DNA from: Erythrobacter sp. F6033
Lineage (GTDB): Bacteria > Pseudomonadota > Alphaproteobacteria > Sphingomonadales > Sphingomonadaceae
NCBI RefSeq assembly: GCF_023016005.1
Contig: NZ_JALKAZ010000001.1
Coordinates: forward strand, 1,612,001-1,676,000
Length of the DNA: 64,000 bases
Direction: 5' to 3'
Below, piece by piece: positions 38,938 through 48,805 of this stretch. A program made the position numbers and the translations under genes. How positions within the stretch are numbered: position 1 is the stretch's first letter; each line of letters starts with the position of its first letter. Under the pieces are notes generated by a model. It was given only the letters and a program-made list of their open reading frames with translations, was not told the origin of the DNA and did no database searches.

Positions 38938-39735
38938 ATGAGCGAACTTTCCGCTTTGGACGCCGAACTGCGCGATCTGTTCCGTTTCGCGGCGGAGCGG
39001 AGCATGCTGCCGCGCTTCCGTGCGCTTGCGGATGACGAAATCGAGATGAAGGGCGAAGATGACCCCGTCACGGTCGTGGATCGCGAAGTGGAAAGCTTCC
39101 TGACCGACGCGCTGACAAAGCTGGCGCCCGGAGTTGCGGTTGTAGGGGAAGAAGCGGTGCACGCCGACAAAACTGTGCTCGATCAACTGTCGGAGCAATG
39201 CTGGATCATCGACCCACTGGATGGCACCGCCAACTTTACCGAGGGCAAAGAACCGTTCGGGATCATTGTCGCGCTGGCCGATGCAGGCAAAGCCATTGCT
39301 GGATGGCTCTATGACCCGATCACTGACCGCCTATGTCACGCGAAAGCTGGCGAAGGCGCGTTCATTAATGGCGAGCAAATTTGCGCGCAAACCACTGGCT
39401 CTGATCCGCAAATTGCGGCCATTGCGCGCGGCTTTCTGAATGAGGAGCAAAACGCCGAAGTCGATGCGAAGATCGCCCCGCATTATTCGCTGGTCGACAT
39501 ACCGCGCTGCGCCGCCGAGCAATATCCACGCCTCGCGCTTGGCCAGAACGACATCTCAACCTTTGAGCGCACCCTTGCATGGGATCACGCCGCAGGCATA
39601 TTGTGGCTGAATGAAGCAGGGGGAAAAGCCGCACGCCCGGATGGCAGCGAATACCGCGTCGACGAGCACGAAAAAACCGGACTGGTTGGTGCGTGCAGCC
39701 CGGCTATTTGGGATGAATTTGTCGGACGGATGTAG
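38938..39735 (+). CDS. Inositol monophosphatase family protein (second)
   Basis: 265 residues. The metal motifs Glu71-Glu72, WIIDPLDGTANF at 89-100 and WDHAAG at 215-220 are intact. Linkage directly behind argJ and the HisN-like pattern DGTANFTEG suggest histidinol-phosphatase or an arginine/histidine-linked role, but inositol phosphates or other sugar phosphates are equally possible. It is convergent with trxA. Confidence 0.88.
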   Translation: MSELSALDAELRDLFRFAAERSMLPRFRALADDEIEMKGEDDPVTVVDREVESFLTDALTKLAPGVAVVGEEAVHADKTVLDQLSEQCWIIDPLDGTANFTEGKEPFGIIVALADAGKAIAGWLYDPITDRLCHAKAGEGAFINGEQICAQTTGSDPQIAAIARGFLNEEQNAEVDAKIAPHYSLVDIPRCAAEQYPRLALGQNDISTFERTLAWDHAAGILWLNEAGGKAARPDGSEYRVDEHEKTGLVGACSPAIWDEFVGRM

Positions 39736-39758
39736 CACCCGCCCAATCAAATTATGGC

Positions 39759-40079
39759 TCAAATTTCGCTTTCAAGCCACTCTTTAAGCTGGCTTTTTGG
39801 AGCAGCGCCGACTTTACGAGCCACCGCTTCACCATTTTTGAACAACACCATCAGCGGGATCGACTGAACGCCCATTTCCGCCGGAGTGCCGGTGTTTTCC
39901 ATGATGTCCATCTTCGCGATGGTGACTTGCTCGCCCAGCTCGTCGCTGATTTCCTCAAGCGCCGGCGCGATCATTTTGCATGGCCCGCACCAATCCGCCC
40001 AGAAATCGACCAGCACGGGCTTATCGCTTTCGAGCACGTCGGTTTTGAAATTCTCGTCGGTCACATTGATGGTGGCCAT
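39759..40079 (-). CDS. trxA: Thioredoxin
   Basis: 106 residues with the active site WCGPCK in VDFWADWCGPCKMIAP, cis-Pro in SIPLMVLF. Reduces disulfides of cytoplasmic proteins. The ribosome site AGGAGATACACC before ATG supports this start, and the 45-codon frame extension is discounted. It lies 49 bp beyond the addA stop on the same strand, the usual addBA-trxA order. Confidence 0.97.
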   Translation of the reverse strand: MATINVTDENFKTDVLESDKPVLVDFWADWCGPCKMIAPALEEISDELGEQVTIAKMDIMENTGTPAEMGVQSIPLMVLFKNGEAVARKVGAAPKSQLKEWLESEI

Positions 40080-40128
40080 GGTGTATCTCCTGTAATTTGG
40101 CTGCGTTCTATCTAGGCGGTTTTGGCGC

Positions 40129-43100
40129 TTACTCAATATCGAGCGGGGCAAAGCTTTGCTGCGTGTCCCCCAAATGATCCTTGTGCGCGGCGAGTGTAAC
40201 CGCGGGAATTTCAATCAGCTGCGGCGTCTGGGTGTAGAGCACCGCGGCGCGAACCGCTTTGCCGGGGAAGATAGTTTCGAGCACAGCGGTGTATGCCGCC
40301 ATCTGTTTGACCGTTGCGCGCGGGATTGCATCTGCATTGGCTGGTGGACGGCGAGTGGTCTTGAAATCGACAACAGTGACGCTGTCGTCGCTGACCAGCA
40401 GACGGTCCGCCGTACCGGTGATCACAGTCCCACCGACCGTCGCCGTTAGCGGTACTTCGGCAAGTGCATCGGGCGAGAATATGTTGGTGTAAGCATCTGT
40501 CTCGAGCACCTTTAGCGCGCTTTGGAGCATCTCATCACGCGTCTCTTGAGGCAGGTCATCACCCTGCCGCGCAAGCCATGCTGCACCAGCATCCGCGCGG
40601 TTATCGCTCGCAATATCGGGCAATCGCTCCAGCAGGCGGTGGATCAGAACGCCGCGCCGCGCAGCGACCTTTGCAGCATCGGGAGGCAATGGCGGATCGG
40701 CGGCAAGCTCTTCACCTGCTGAACTAGGGGCCAACGGACGCGGCGGCTTTGGTTCGGGCCCGATGTGTTTGGTTGCCCATTCTGGCAGCGTTGGTCGTTC
40801 GGTCACAGCAGTCACCACATCTGACGTAACCAGTGGTTCCGCCCGCTCTCCCCATTCGCGTCGCATGCCCCACAAGCCATCGGCGATCTCGTCGCCAGCA
40901 AACGCATTCTCCAGCCGCGCATACCAGCTGTCTTCATGCAGTCCGTTTTTCTCATCACGCGGCCCCAGCGAACCGCCTATGAATAGCGCCTCCTCTGCCC
41001 GGGTCATCGCCACATAGAGCAAACGCCAGTGTTCCTGCATGCTCGCCGCATCGGTAGCGGCTTCGGCTTCCTCGACCCGTCCACGCTTTTGCTCTTTGGC
41101 AAGCGAAGGAAGCGGAACTTTGCGCGCAGTTTCTGTGCCCAACTCCAGATCGGCCAGTTCCAGCTCACCGCCCTGCCCCGGCGCGCCCGTTGCATCGGCG
41201 AGGATCACGATGGGTGCCTGCAAACCTTTCGATCCGTGCACGGTCATCACCCGCACCTGGCCGCCAGCGCCATCGGCGTCGCGCTTCAAATCCTCGTTTG
41301 ACGCATCAAACCATTCGATAAAGCCGACAAGGCTGGGCGTATGCGCGCTTTCAAAGGCGAACGCTGCGTTGACCAGTTCATCAATCGGATCATTCGCCTC
41401 CCGCCCGAGCCGCGCGATCAGCTTTTCACGGCCGCGCCATGGTCCGGTGAGCAACCACGCGAGCAAGGATTGCGGCGTTTGATAATCTGCGCGCGCCAGC
41501 AAGGATTTGAGCGTCTCGCAGCTCGCAGCGACCATTGGATCATCACTGCCCCGCAGATGTTTCCACAGTGACACGTTCTTTTCGCGCGGCACATGCGCAA
41601 GCAGATCATCCTGCGACCATCCGATGAGCGGCGAGGAGAGCAGGTTTGCAAGCGACAGATCGTCGAGCGGTTGCGTCGCAAAACGCAGCGCCGCCATTAG
41701 GTCTTTAACCGCGAGAGGCGCGCCAAGCCGCAACCGGTCGACACCAGCGACCGCCACGCCCTTTGCATGAAGCTTTGCGACAATCTGCGCGGCCAGAGCG
41801 CCGCGTTTGCGCACCAACACCATAATATCGCCAGCGCTCGCGTGTTTGCGGGGCTCGGATTTCGCCAGCACAAATGGCTCATCACCCTTCACCCAGCGGC
41901 GCACTTGCTCGGCGATCTTTTCCGCCAATAACGTATCGTGCGCAGGCAGCCAGTCGCGCTCTTCCGCGCCATCTTCCTCTAGAGCGCTGACCGAGGTGAC
42001 GGGTTTCCATTGTGTGACAAGGCCTGGACGGGCCGCGCCGATATGGTCTAGCGGTGCTTCACCAAGTCCGAATTCTTCGTGACCGATCAGCGCGATCGCG
42101 CGATTGACGAAATCGAGGACCGGTTTGGATGTTCGGAAAGACCGGCCAAGATCGAGGTCTTGCCAACCGGGTGTGCGCCGCCCGTCGCGCAGTTCCGCTG
42201 CGCTTTCACGCGCATCTTGGATGGCTTTTGCGACCTTGCCCTTCGCTCGGGCGAAATTCTCCGGACTGGTGCCCTGAAACCCGAAGATCGCTTGCTTGTA
42301 ATCGCCCACGGTAAAGATGGTGCGCAGTCTGTCTCCGCTCGCCCCGTCTCCGCTGAAGAAATCGTCGATTAGCGCATAAACGATGTCCCATTGTGCTTCG
42401 TTGGTGTCTTGTGCCTCGTCGATGAGGATGTGATCAAATTGCCTGTCCAACTTGTAGCGAATCCAGTCAGCGGTCACGCTGTCTTTCAGCAATACAGCTG
42501 CGCGGCGGATCAGATCGTCAAAGTCGAGCAAGCTCTCGCGCCGCTTCGCCTCCTGCCACCGAACAGCGAAGGCACGCCCAACTTCGAGCGCGGCGGTGAG
42601 AAATTCTGCCAGATCAAGCAACGCCTTACGCTCCTCGACCATCAGCACCGCTTGCGAGATCATCTCCTGACTATCGGCAAAACCGGGATCATTCTCACGC
42701 GGTTTTTTGATCTGAAGGCTGGGCGTCCCGTCCGCTTTCAGCAATGTGCCCTTGAAACGGCTAACCGCGTCGATCCGCGCCGCATGATTCAGCGTCAACC
42801 ATTCGCGCAAAAAGGCGAGACATTTGTCTGCTGTCTTAGTCCCCCAGTCCTCCAGCGCCGGGATCATCGCGAGAAGGTGATCATCGGGGAATGTGTCTGG
42901 GCCGAGCCCTTCATACGCCCAACCCGCATCCGCATCAGATGGAATCTCCAACAGAGTCCGCACCCGAGCATCCATCGGCGACTGCCAAGCGGTCGGCCCT
43001 TCCCACATTTCCTCTGCCTTGGCGCAGCGCATCAGCCAATAATGCAGCGCGCCGGGGTCTTTGGCTGTTGTGAATAGCGTGACCGCATCGAGCACCCGCG

Positions 43101-43629
43101 TGTCGTTCGTCCGGCGTGCTTCGCTGAGCATTTCGGTCAACACATCGCGCGACAGCAATTCGCGGGTCCGATCCTCCATCGGCTGCGCGCCGGGTGGCAA
43201 GTTCGCCTCTTCGGGGAAGTTCGCAAGCAGCCACTGCGAAAACGCGTGGATTGTGTCGATGCGTAGCCCGCCACCGGGGCAATCGAGAACCTGCGCAAAC
43301 AGAGTGCGGGCGCGCTCCTGCGTCTTCGGGCCAATATCCGCGCCAAGATCGCTTAGCTCTCCGGCAAGCTTGGTCGGATCAAGCCTGACCCAGCGCGCCA
43401 GCACCGCATTGATCCGCGTGGCCATCTCCGCCGCGCCGGCTTTGGTGAAGGTGAGGCACAGGATTTCTGAGGGATCGACGTCGGGCCGCAAAAGCAGGCG
43501 CAGCACGCGCGCCGACAGAACCTGCGTCTTACCCGTGCCCGCAGATGCGGACAGCCAGACATTGTCCTCTGGATTGGCCGCCGAAAGCTGCTCTCCGGCG
43601 AGCGGATAGACTTTGCCTTCTCCGCTCAT
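40129..43629 (-). CDS. addA: Double-strand break repair helicase AddA
   Basis: 1166 residues. A UvrD-like helicase with Walker A ASAGTGKTQVL (Lys34) and a C-terminal PD-(D/E)XK nuclease whose catalytic lysine lies in VVDFKTTRR. With AddB it resects double-strand ends and loads RecA. Its ATG overlaps the addB stop by 4 bp. It is the last gene of the overlapped operon. Confidence 0.97.
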   Translation of the reverse strand: MSGEGKVYPLAGEQLSAANPEDNVWLSASAGTGKTQVLSARVLRLLLRPDVDPSEILCLTFTKAGAAEMATRINAVLARWVRLDPTKLAGELSDLGADIGPKTQERARTLFAQVLDCPGGGLRIDTIHAFSQWLLANFPEEANLPPGAQPMEDRTRELLSRDVLTEMLSEARRTNDTRVLDAVTLFTTAKDPGALHYWLMRCAKAEEMWEGPTAWQSPMDARVRTLLEIPSDADAGWAYEGLGPDTFPDDHLLAMIPALEDWGTKTADKCLAFLREWLTLNHAARIDAVSRFKGTLLKADGTPSLQIKKPRENDPGFADSQEMISQAVLMVEERKALLDLAEFLTAALEVGRAFAVRWQEAKRRESLLDFDDLIRRAAVLLKDSVTADWIRYKLDRQFDHILIDEAQDTNEAQWDIVYALIDDFFSGDGASGDRLRTIFTVGDYKQAIFGFQGTSPENFARAKGKVAKAIQDARESAAELRDGRRTPGWQDLDLGRSFRTSKPVLDFVNRAIALIGHEEFGLGEAPLDHIGAARPGLVTQWKPVTSVSALEEDGAEERDWLPAHDTLLAEKIAEQVRRWVKGDEPFVLAKSEPRKHASAGDIMVLVRKRGALAAQIVAKLHAKGVAVAGVDRLRLGAPLAVKDLMAALRFATQPLDDLSLANLLSSPLIGWSQDDLLAHVPREKNVSLWKHLRGSDDPMVAASCETLKSLLARADYQTPQSLLAWLLTGPWRGREKLIARLGREANDPIDELVNAAFAFESAHTPSLVGFIEWFDASNEDLKRDADGAGGQVRVMTVHGSKGLQAPIVILADATGAPGQGGELELADLELGTETARKVPLPSLAKEQKRGRVEEAEAATDAASMQEHWRLLYVAMTRAEEALFIGGSLGPRDEKNGLHEDSWYARLENAFAGDEIADGLWGMRREWGERAEPLVTSDVVTAVTERPTLPEWATKHIGPEPKPPRPLAPSSAGEELAADPPLPPDAAKVAARRGVLIHRLLERLPDIASDNRADAGAAWLARQGDDLPQETRDEMLQSALKVLETDAYTNIFSPDALAEVPLTATVGGTVITGTADRLLVSDDSVTVVDFKTTRRPPANADAIPRATVKQMAAYTAVLETIFPGKAVRAAVLYTQTPQLIEIPAVTLAAHKDHLGDTQQSFAPLDIE

Positions 43630-46600
43630 GCGTCATCCTCCCCGTTGTCGGAGACAAGACCGATCTGCCATTCCTCCAGCCGCATCAGCTGATCATAGTC
43701 AGTGTAGCCGGGATAATCGGGGTTCTCTTTCGCAGTGAACGGCGCAGCACCCTTGATGTATTTGCTGATCGCTTCGCGCAGATAGCGTTCATGCTCATGC
43801 AGGAAGTCTTCAGGCAGCAAGCCGCTGCGTTTCCGACCCACTTTCATCGGCACATCAACAAAGCCGAACTCGCCCGCTTTCTTCGCCAAAGACCAATATT
43901 CAAATCCGGTCGCGTCTCCTGACAGCGGACCATTGTTGGTCTTAAACGCACCATGATCCGCAATCATGCCGAGCAGGCCGAGCTGCAACGCATATCCGGC
44001 CTCTACCTGAGAGGCGCTGGGCGGGCTGCCGGTCTTATAGTCGACAATGGCCAGCGTTCCGTCGGGCAAACGGTCGATCCTGTCGGGCTTGCCCATTACG
44101 CGGACGCCTTCGAACATCATCTCGCCCCAAACCTCGGTCGCGATAATCTCTCGCCCTTCCTTGGCGGCTTCATCAACCCACTCTTCAAACCGCTCCAAAG
44201 CGGCGCAAATGCGCGGACGCCAAAGTCCCCAGAACAGCGGGTGAACCTGCTTTTCGGTAAGTTGCTGCTCAGCAAACGGAACCAGCGCGAGATCTGGGTC
44301 TGTCACCCGAGCCTTGTGCCACGCTTCAAGAATGTCGTGCACCAACGTGCCGCGCAAAGCCGGATCGCCAAACGGATCGGCGGCGAGCGGATCGAGGCTC
44401 TTCAGTCCAAGGATTTCGCGCGCGTAAAATTGGTACGGATCACCCAGCAGTCGATCGAGCGCGGTCGCGCTGATCTTGACCTGCCTCTGCTGCTCGCTCG
44501 GCTTGGGCTTTGGCCGCGGATAGGACTCAACCTCCATAACCGGATCACGATCAAGCAGCGGCATCAGAGCAGGTATCGTCTCTTCGCGATGCTGCTCCGC
44601 CAGAGTCTCGCCTAGCAATGCCTCAGCCCTGAGCCAGAACCGTGACGCCAGTGTCGGTCCGTCTGTGTCACGCTGTGCTCTGCTGAGCACCACTTCCGGC
44701 GCGCCCAAAGCTCCAGCCAGATCGTGCGCGGATAGACCGATGCGAAACTCTGCGCCCGGCACACCAAGTGTGCGCAGAACGCCGGGCGCAAGCAACGGGT
44801 CGGCACCGGGTGGTTGCGGCCAACTGCCTTCGTTTAGGCCGCCGCAAATGATCAAATCAGCCCGCGCCATGCGGCTTTCGAGCAAACCATAGATATTGAC
44901 GCGGGGATGTCCGCCATAAGGGGGCCGAACAGACACCGCATCCATGCAATCTCGCAGCACACCGGCGATGTCCGCAGGCGCGATGGCTGTTCCTTGGACG
45001 CGCGCATGGAGGCGCACATCTTCAACCATCGCAGACAAAGCGCGTCCGTCTTCGCGCGCCCACACTGCCTCGCCAGCGAGAGCCTCCGCCGCCGTTGTCA
45101 GAATATCAAGCGCGTCGGCCAGCCCAATTTCTTCGGCGGAAACCAGCAATGGCGTCAGGATAGCCTCGACGCCGTCCCACCACTCGCGAACATCGGCCTT
45201 GTCAGCGATAGTTCGCAGCGGCTCGAAACTAGGTGCTGGGGACGGACCGCGCAGCTTATATTCGAACTTCCGCAACGCATTTAGCCATGCGCGCCGCGCG
45301 TCTTCATCCTCACGCTGAACCAACGGATGCCCAAGTGCCGCGATCAAGGCGGCGGGTTCCAGACCGTCCGAGGCCAGAGCGGCAAGCAGTCCGAACAACC
45401 GCCCCGCCGGGGTCAATGACAGCGGCTTACCAGCCGTATCATCAGCAATGATATTCCACCGCTCAAGATGCTGAGTCACACGCCGGGCCAAAGAGCGATC
45501 AGCCGTCACAACCGCAATCCGCTTTTCGGGCTCATCCAGCTTCTGCCGGACCAGCATGGCAATCGCCTGTGCCTCTTCCTCACTCGTCGCCGTTGTCATC
45601 AATCGCACACCGGAGAGACGACGCTTGTCGGCCTCCATGCTGATCCACGATTGGCTGGCCTGTGGCGGCAGAAACAGCGAACTGATTGCATGGCTGCGCG
45701 CGGGCGGCGCTGCGCTATCGCCTTTGCGATGCCATTGCCGCACTTCGGCGCGGTTGATGCCCATACGCTGAAGCAGCAATTTGAGATGATATTGCGGGTG
45801 GGTGAGCGCGTCTTTCTTACCAAACACCTCGCCGCCCGGTTCGCTGGATGCTCCGGCACGGCCAAGCTCGTCCCAAGCTTCGCCGCTCATCGAAAGATCA
45901 AGATCAGGCAGAATAACTGCACCATTTGGAAGGTTAGCGATTGCGCGCAGCATCCGCGCCAGCGCTGGCGATGCGCTGGTCACGCCTGCGGCAACGATGG
46001 GATGCGCTGGCGAGTTGTCGCGCCATTTCTTGGCCGCCCGTTCGAACAGCATGTTGCGGCGCGTGGCAGCATCTACCCTGCCAAGTTCCTCCAGCCGCTG
46101 GCGCCAACGCCGCTCGACACGGGCGAACAGCCGTAAGGATTTGCGCCAATGCTCCGACAAATTATCAAGCATCTGCAACACTGGTTCGCCGAGCAATTCC
46201 TGCGGCGCGACGTCCTCAACCAGCAACCGATCCATCGCCTGAGCAATATCGCGAGCAAGGCGCAATCGCGCGGCTCCAGGCAATGCAACCAGACCTTCTG
46301 CCGCATTCTCTTCTTCAATCAAATTGGCAAGTTCCAGCCATCGCTGCGTCGGCTCAACGGCTGGCGGAATGTCACTCGCGCCAAGTGGGTCGAGCAAATT
46401 GCCCAGCGCTTCGTCAAGATCAAGATCGCCAACAGTGACCATGCGCGGCATCAACAAACCTGCTGCGCCCGAGTGGCGGATAAATGCCTCGGACAATGTC
46501 CGCGCCGCTCGTGAGCTTGGCACCAGCAGCGTCAGCCGAGCTAAGCCAAAACCGTCTTCGGAATATCGCGGCACCAGACCCGCCACCAGCGCATCGGCAA

Positions 46601-46652
46601 AGCCGCGGTGTGCCGCAATCGAGTAAACTTCGGGAGCCTGCGTCTCACCCAC
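43626..46652 (-). CDS. addB: Double-strand break repair protein AddB
   Basis: 1008 residues. An inactivated helicase fold with a C-terminal nuclease (LAIVDYKTGSPPSASQ). The N-terminal Walker-like run is degenerate (LLVPSSRAARTL), as expected for AddB of alphaproteobacteria. It overlaps murU by 8 bp and addA by 4 bp. Confidence 0.95.
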   Translation of the reverse strand: MGETQAPEVYSIAAHRGFADALVAGLVPRYSEDGFGLARLTLLVPSSRAARTLSEAFIRHSGAAGLLMPRMVTVGDLDLDEALGNLLDPLGASDIPPAVEPTQRWLELANLIEEENAAEGLVALPGAARLRLARDIAQAMDRLLVEDVAPQELLGEPVLQMLDNLSEHWRKSLRLFARVERRWRQRLEELGRVDAATRRNMLFERAAKKWRDNSPAHPIVAAGVTSASPALARMLRAIANLPNGAVILPDLDLSMSGEAWDELGRAGASSEPGGEVFGKKDALTHPQYHLKLLLQRMGINRAEVRQWHRKGDSAAPPARSHAISSLFLPPQASQSWISMEADKRRLSGVRLMTTATSEEEAQAIAMLVRQKLDEPEKRIAVVTADRSLARRVTQHLERWNIIADDTAGKPLSLTPAGRLFGLLAALASDGLEPAALIAALGHPLVQREDEDARRAWLNALRKFEYKLRGPSPAPSFEPLRTIADKADVREWWDGVEAILTPLLVSAEEIGLADALDILTTAAEALAGEAVWAREDGRALSAMVEDVRLHARVQGTAIAPADIAGVLRDCMDAVSVRPPYGGHPRVNIYGLLESRMARADLIICGGLNEGSWPQPPGADPLLAPGVLRTLGVPGAEFRIGLSAHDLAGALGAPEVVLSRAQRDTDGPTLASRFWLRAEALLGETLAEQHREETIPALMPLLDRDPVMEVESYPRPKPKPSEQQRQVKISATALDRLLGDPYQFYAREILGLKSLDPLAADPFGDPALRGTLVHDILEAWHKARVTDPDLALVPFAEQQLTEKQVHPLFWGLWRPRICAALERFEEWVDEAAKEGREIIATEVWGEMMFEGVRVMGKPDRIDRLPDGTLAIVDYKTGSPPSASQVEAGYALQLGLLGMIADHGAFKTNNGPLSGDATGFEYWSLAKKAGEFGFVDVPMKVGRKRSGLLPEDFLHEHERYLREAISKYIKGAAPFTAKENPDYPGYTDYDQLMRLEEWQIGLVSDNGEDDA

Positions 46653-47367
46653 GCTTTAGCGCGTTTTCTGTCGGGCCGATTGCCTGCGGAGTGCCGACTT
46701 CAAACCATTGTCCGGTAAAGGCCGCACCAAACAGGCGGCCCTCCTCAATCGCACGGTTCCAGAGGATGTTGGTCGAGAATTTGCCTTCTGGTGCATCGCG
46801 CAAAAGGCGATGCGCGATCAGTTGAATGCCGGTGTAAATGAACGGCGCAATCCGGCCCGGCAGGCGGCGTGAAAGCTTGCCCGCGCCGTCCATATAGAAA
46901 TCGCCCTGCCCGTTGAAATTCGCAGCTCTAGTGTGCGGCACCACAAGCAAAAGCGCATCCATCCGCTTCGGATCCCACTGCTCCGACAAATCGCGAAAGG
47001 CATCGCGCGGCCCGTCGAGCCAGATGTTGTCAGCGTTCAGACAAAAGAACGGATCGGGGAGATGCGGCTGCGCTCGAATAAGACCGCCACCGGTTTCCAG
47101 CAAAGCATCGCGCTCATCCGAAATCACGACTTTGGGCGCAGCCCTTTCAAGAACATGTGCCTCCAGCGCATCGGCCAAATAGTGAACATTCACCACCGCT
47201 TTGGCGATGCCATTTTCCGCCAATCGATCGAGGGCGTGATCGATCAGCGGCTTGCCCGCCACGCGCACCATCGGTTTGGGCTGACTGGCTGTCAGCGGAC
47301 GCATACGTTTGCCCATGCCGGCCGCCATGACCATCGCGGTGTCGCTTGCTAGGCCATTGCCGTTCAC
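46645..47367 (-). CDS. murU: MurU-like nucleotidyltransferase (N-acetylmuramate-1-phosphate uridylyltransferase)
   Basis: 240 residues from a GTG start. The NTP-transferase signature AAGMGKRMRPLT (15-26) and LNADNIWLD are present. The GTG overlaps the amgK stop as GTGA (47364-47367) and has GGAGGAA 8 bp before it, which decides the start over upstream ATGs. In Pseudomonas and Caulobacter, AmgK and MurU together make UDP-MurNAc from recycled cell-wall sugar, bypassing the first step that fosfomycin blocks. Pairing with AmgK supports the specific role over a generic mannose-1-phosphate transferase. Confidence 0.85.
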   Translation of the reverse strand: MNGNGLASDTAMVMAAGMGKRMRPLTASQPKPMVRVAGKPLIDHALDRLAENGIAKAVVNVHYLADALEAHVLERAAPKVVISDERDALLETGGGLIRAQPHLPDPFFCLNADNIWLDGPRDAFRDLSEQWDPKRMDALLLVVPHTRAANFNGQGDFYMDGAGKLSRRLPGRIAPFIYTGIQLIAHRLLRDAPEGKFSTNILWNRAIEEGRLFGAAFTGQWFEVGTPQAIGPTENALKRG

Positions 47368-48353
47368 GTGATCTTTCCTCCACCATTCTGGCGCAGCTCG
47401 GCTGGAATATTCTCCGTAAACCAATCGGCAACGGGCTTAAGCGCTGGGTGGGCCAGATCGCGCTCCATTGCGGCCCAGACACGCGGGATCATATCGAGAT
47501 AACGCGGTTTGCCATCGCGTTTATATAGACGCGTGAAGATGCCGACGATCTTGGCGTTCCTTTGCGCACCAAGGCGCGCATAATCCGCTTCAAATTCGTC
47601 GCCCGCATCCGCCCGATCAAGGTATCGCTTCAGCATTGCAGCTTCCAGGGCTTCAGGCACGTCGCGGCGGGCATCCTGAAGCAGTGAAACAAGATCATAG
47701 GCAGGATGGCCGACCAATGCGTCCTGAAAATCGATCAGGCCCTGCGGAGCTTTGTCAGCCGGATCACCCAGAAGCATAATGTTTTCGGCATGATAGTCGC
47801 GCAGCACCGTCACTCCGGGGTTTTGGCGCGCGAGCATGGGAGCCAAAGCTTCCTCCCAAGCCGCATCATAAGCGGCTGCATCAACGGTCAATTCCTGCGC
47901 AGGCGCATACCATTCCGTGAGCAATCCGGTTTCTCGCCGATAGGTCGGCATGTCGTAAGCAGGAAAAGGCCCAGCTGGCCGCTTGTGAAGCTCAACCAAC
48001 GCATCAATTGCGCCTTCATAGGCTGCCGTTTCGCGATCGGGATGATCATCGAGCCAATCGCGCATCCGGTCGTTGCCGAAATCCTCGATCAGCACCCAAC
48101 CTTGAGGAGCGTCAGATGCGTAAATCTCAGGTGCGCGCAGGCCTTCGCTTGAAAGCCATTCAGCGACATTGAGAAAGGGCACCGGGTCTTCGTGCGGCGG
48201 CGGGGCGTGCATAAGCATCGCGCCAGTCCCGTCTCCGCCGCGAAGCCGGAAGTAACGGCGGAAAGAGGCATCGCCCGGAATCGGGTCGATATCGGCATTG
48301 CCCCAGCCCGCTTTTGCCAGAAATTCGTGTAGCCCGTCAGGAAGTTCGCTCAT
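47364..48353 (-). CDS. amgK: AmgK-like N-acetylmuramate/N-acetylglucosamine kinase
   Basis: 329 residues of the aminoglycoside-phosphotransferase fold. The catalytic loop is LRDYHAENIMLL (Asp196, His198, Asn201) and the metal Asp is in IDFQDALVGHPAYDL (Asp218). AmgK phosphorylates the anomeric OH of recycled MurNAc and GlcNAc. The call rests on the fold plus strict coupling to murU: the two genes overlap by 4 bp. Confidence 0.85.
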   Translation of the reverse strand: MSELPDGLHEFLAKAGWGNADIDPIPGDASFRRYFRLRGGDGTGAMLMHAPPPHEDPVPFLNVAEWLSSEGLRAPEIYASDAPQGWVLIEDFGNDRMRDWLDDHPDRETAAYEGAIDALVELHKRPAGPFPAYDMPTYRRETGLLTEWYAPAQELTVDAAAYDAAWEEALAPMLARQNPGVTVLRDYHAENIMLLGDPADKAPQGLIDFQDALVGHPAYDLVSLLQDARRDVPEALEAAMLKRYLDRADAGDEFEADYARLGAQRNAKIVGIFTRLYKRDGKPRYLDMIPRVWAAMERDLAHPALKPVADWFTENIPAELRQNGGGKIT

Positions 48354-48805
48354 GGCATCCGTCCTAGCCAATCGGCACCCGCGCGGGCAATCGCAATTCG
48401 GCCTGAACCGGCGGTTTCCAACAGGATCGAAAGGCAAGCGGGCTCATGCGCAAATCCGCCCGCATGATCGGGCCATTCGGCAATCATGGCTGCGCCTTCG
48501 CGATAATCATCAAGCCCGATTTCCTCCACTTCGGCTGGGTCATTCAAGCGGTAGAAATCGGCATGAACCACAGGCACACGGAGCGGCGGCGCATCGTAGG
48601 TTTCGATGATTGTGAAGGTAGGCGAAGGAACCTCCTGCTCGTAACCAAGCGCCGCGATAATGGCGCGGGCGAGCGTCGTTTTACCCGCGCCCAATCCGCC
48701 TTCGAGTTCGATTACATCTTCGGGCCGGAGCACTTCAGCCAATTGCGCACCAAACGCGTCCATCGCGGCCAGGTCTGGTAGCTCGTATTGCTTGGTCTGA
48801 CTCAC
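48350..48805 (-). CDS. tsaE: tRNA threonylcarbamoyladenosine biosynthesis ATPase TsaE
   Basis: 151 residues. A P-loop ATPase with GGLGAGKT at 36-43 and the family run SPTFTIIETY followed by HADFYRL. TsaE works with TsaBD to modify A37 in tRNAs. It overlaps the sensor kinase by 4 bp upstream and amgK by 4 bp downstream. Confidence 0.95.
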   Translation of the reverse strand: MSQTKQYELPDLAAMDAFGAQLAEVLRPEDVIELEGGLGAGKTTLARAIIAALGYEQEVPSPTFTIIETYDAPPLRVPVVHADFYRLNDPAEVEEIGLDDYREGAAMIAEWPDHAGGFAHEPACLSILLETAGSGRIAIARAGADWLGRMP

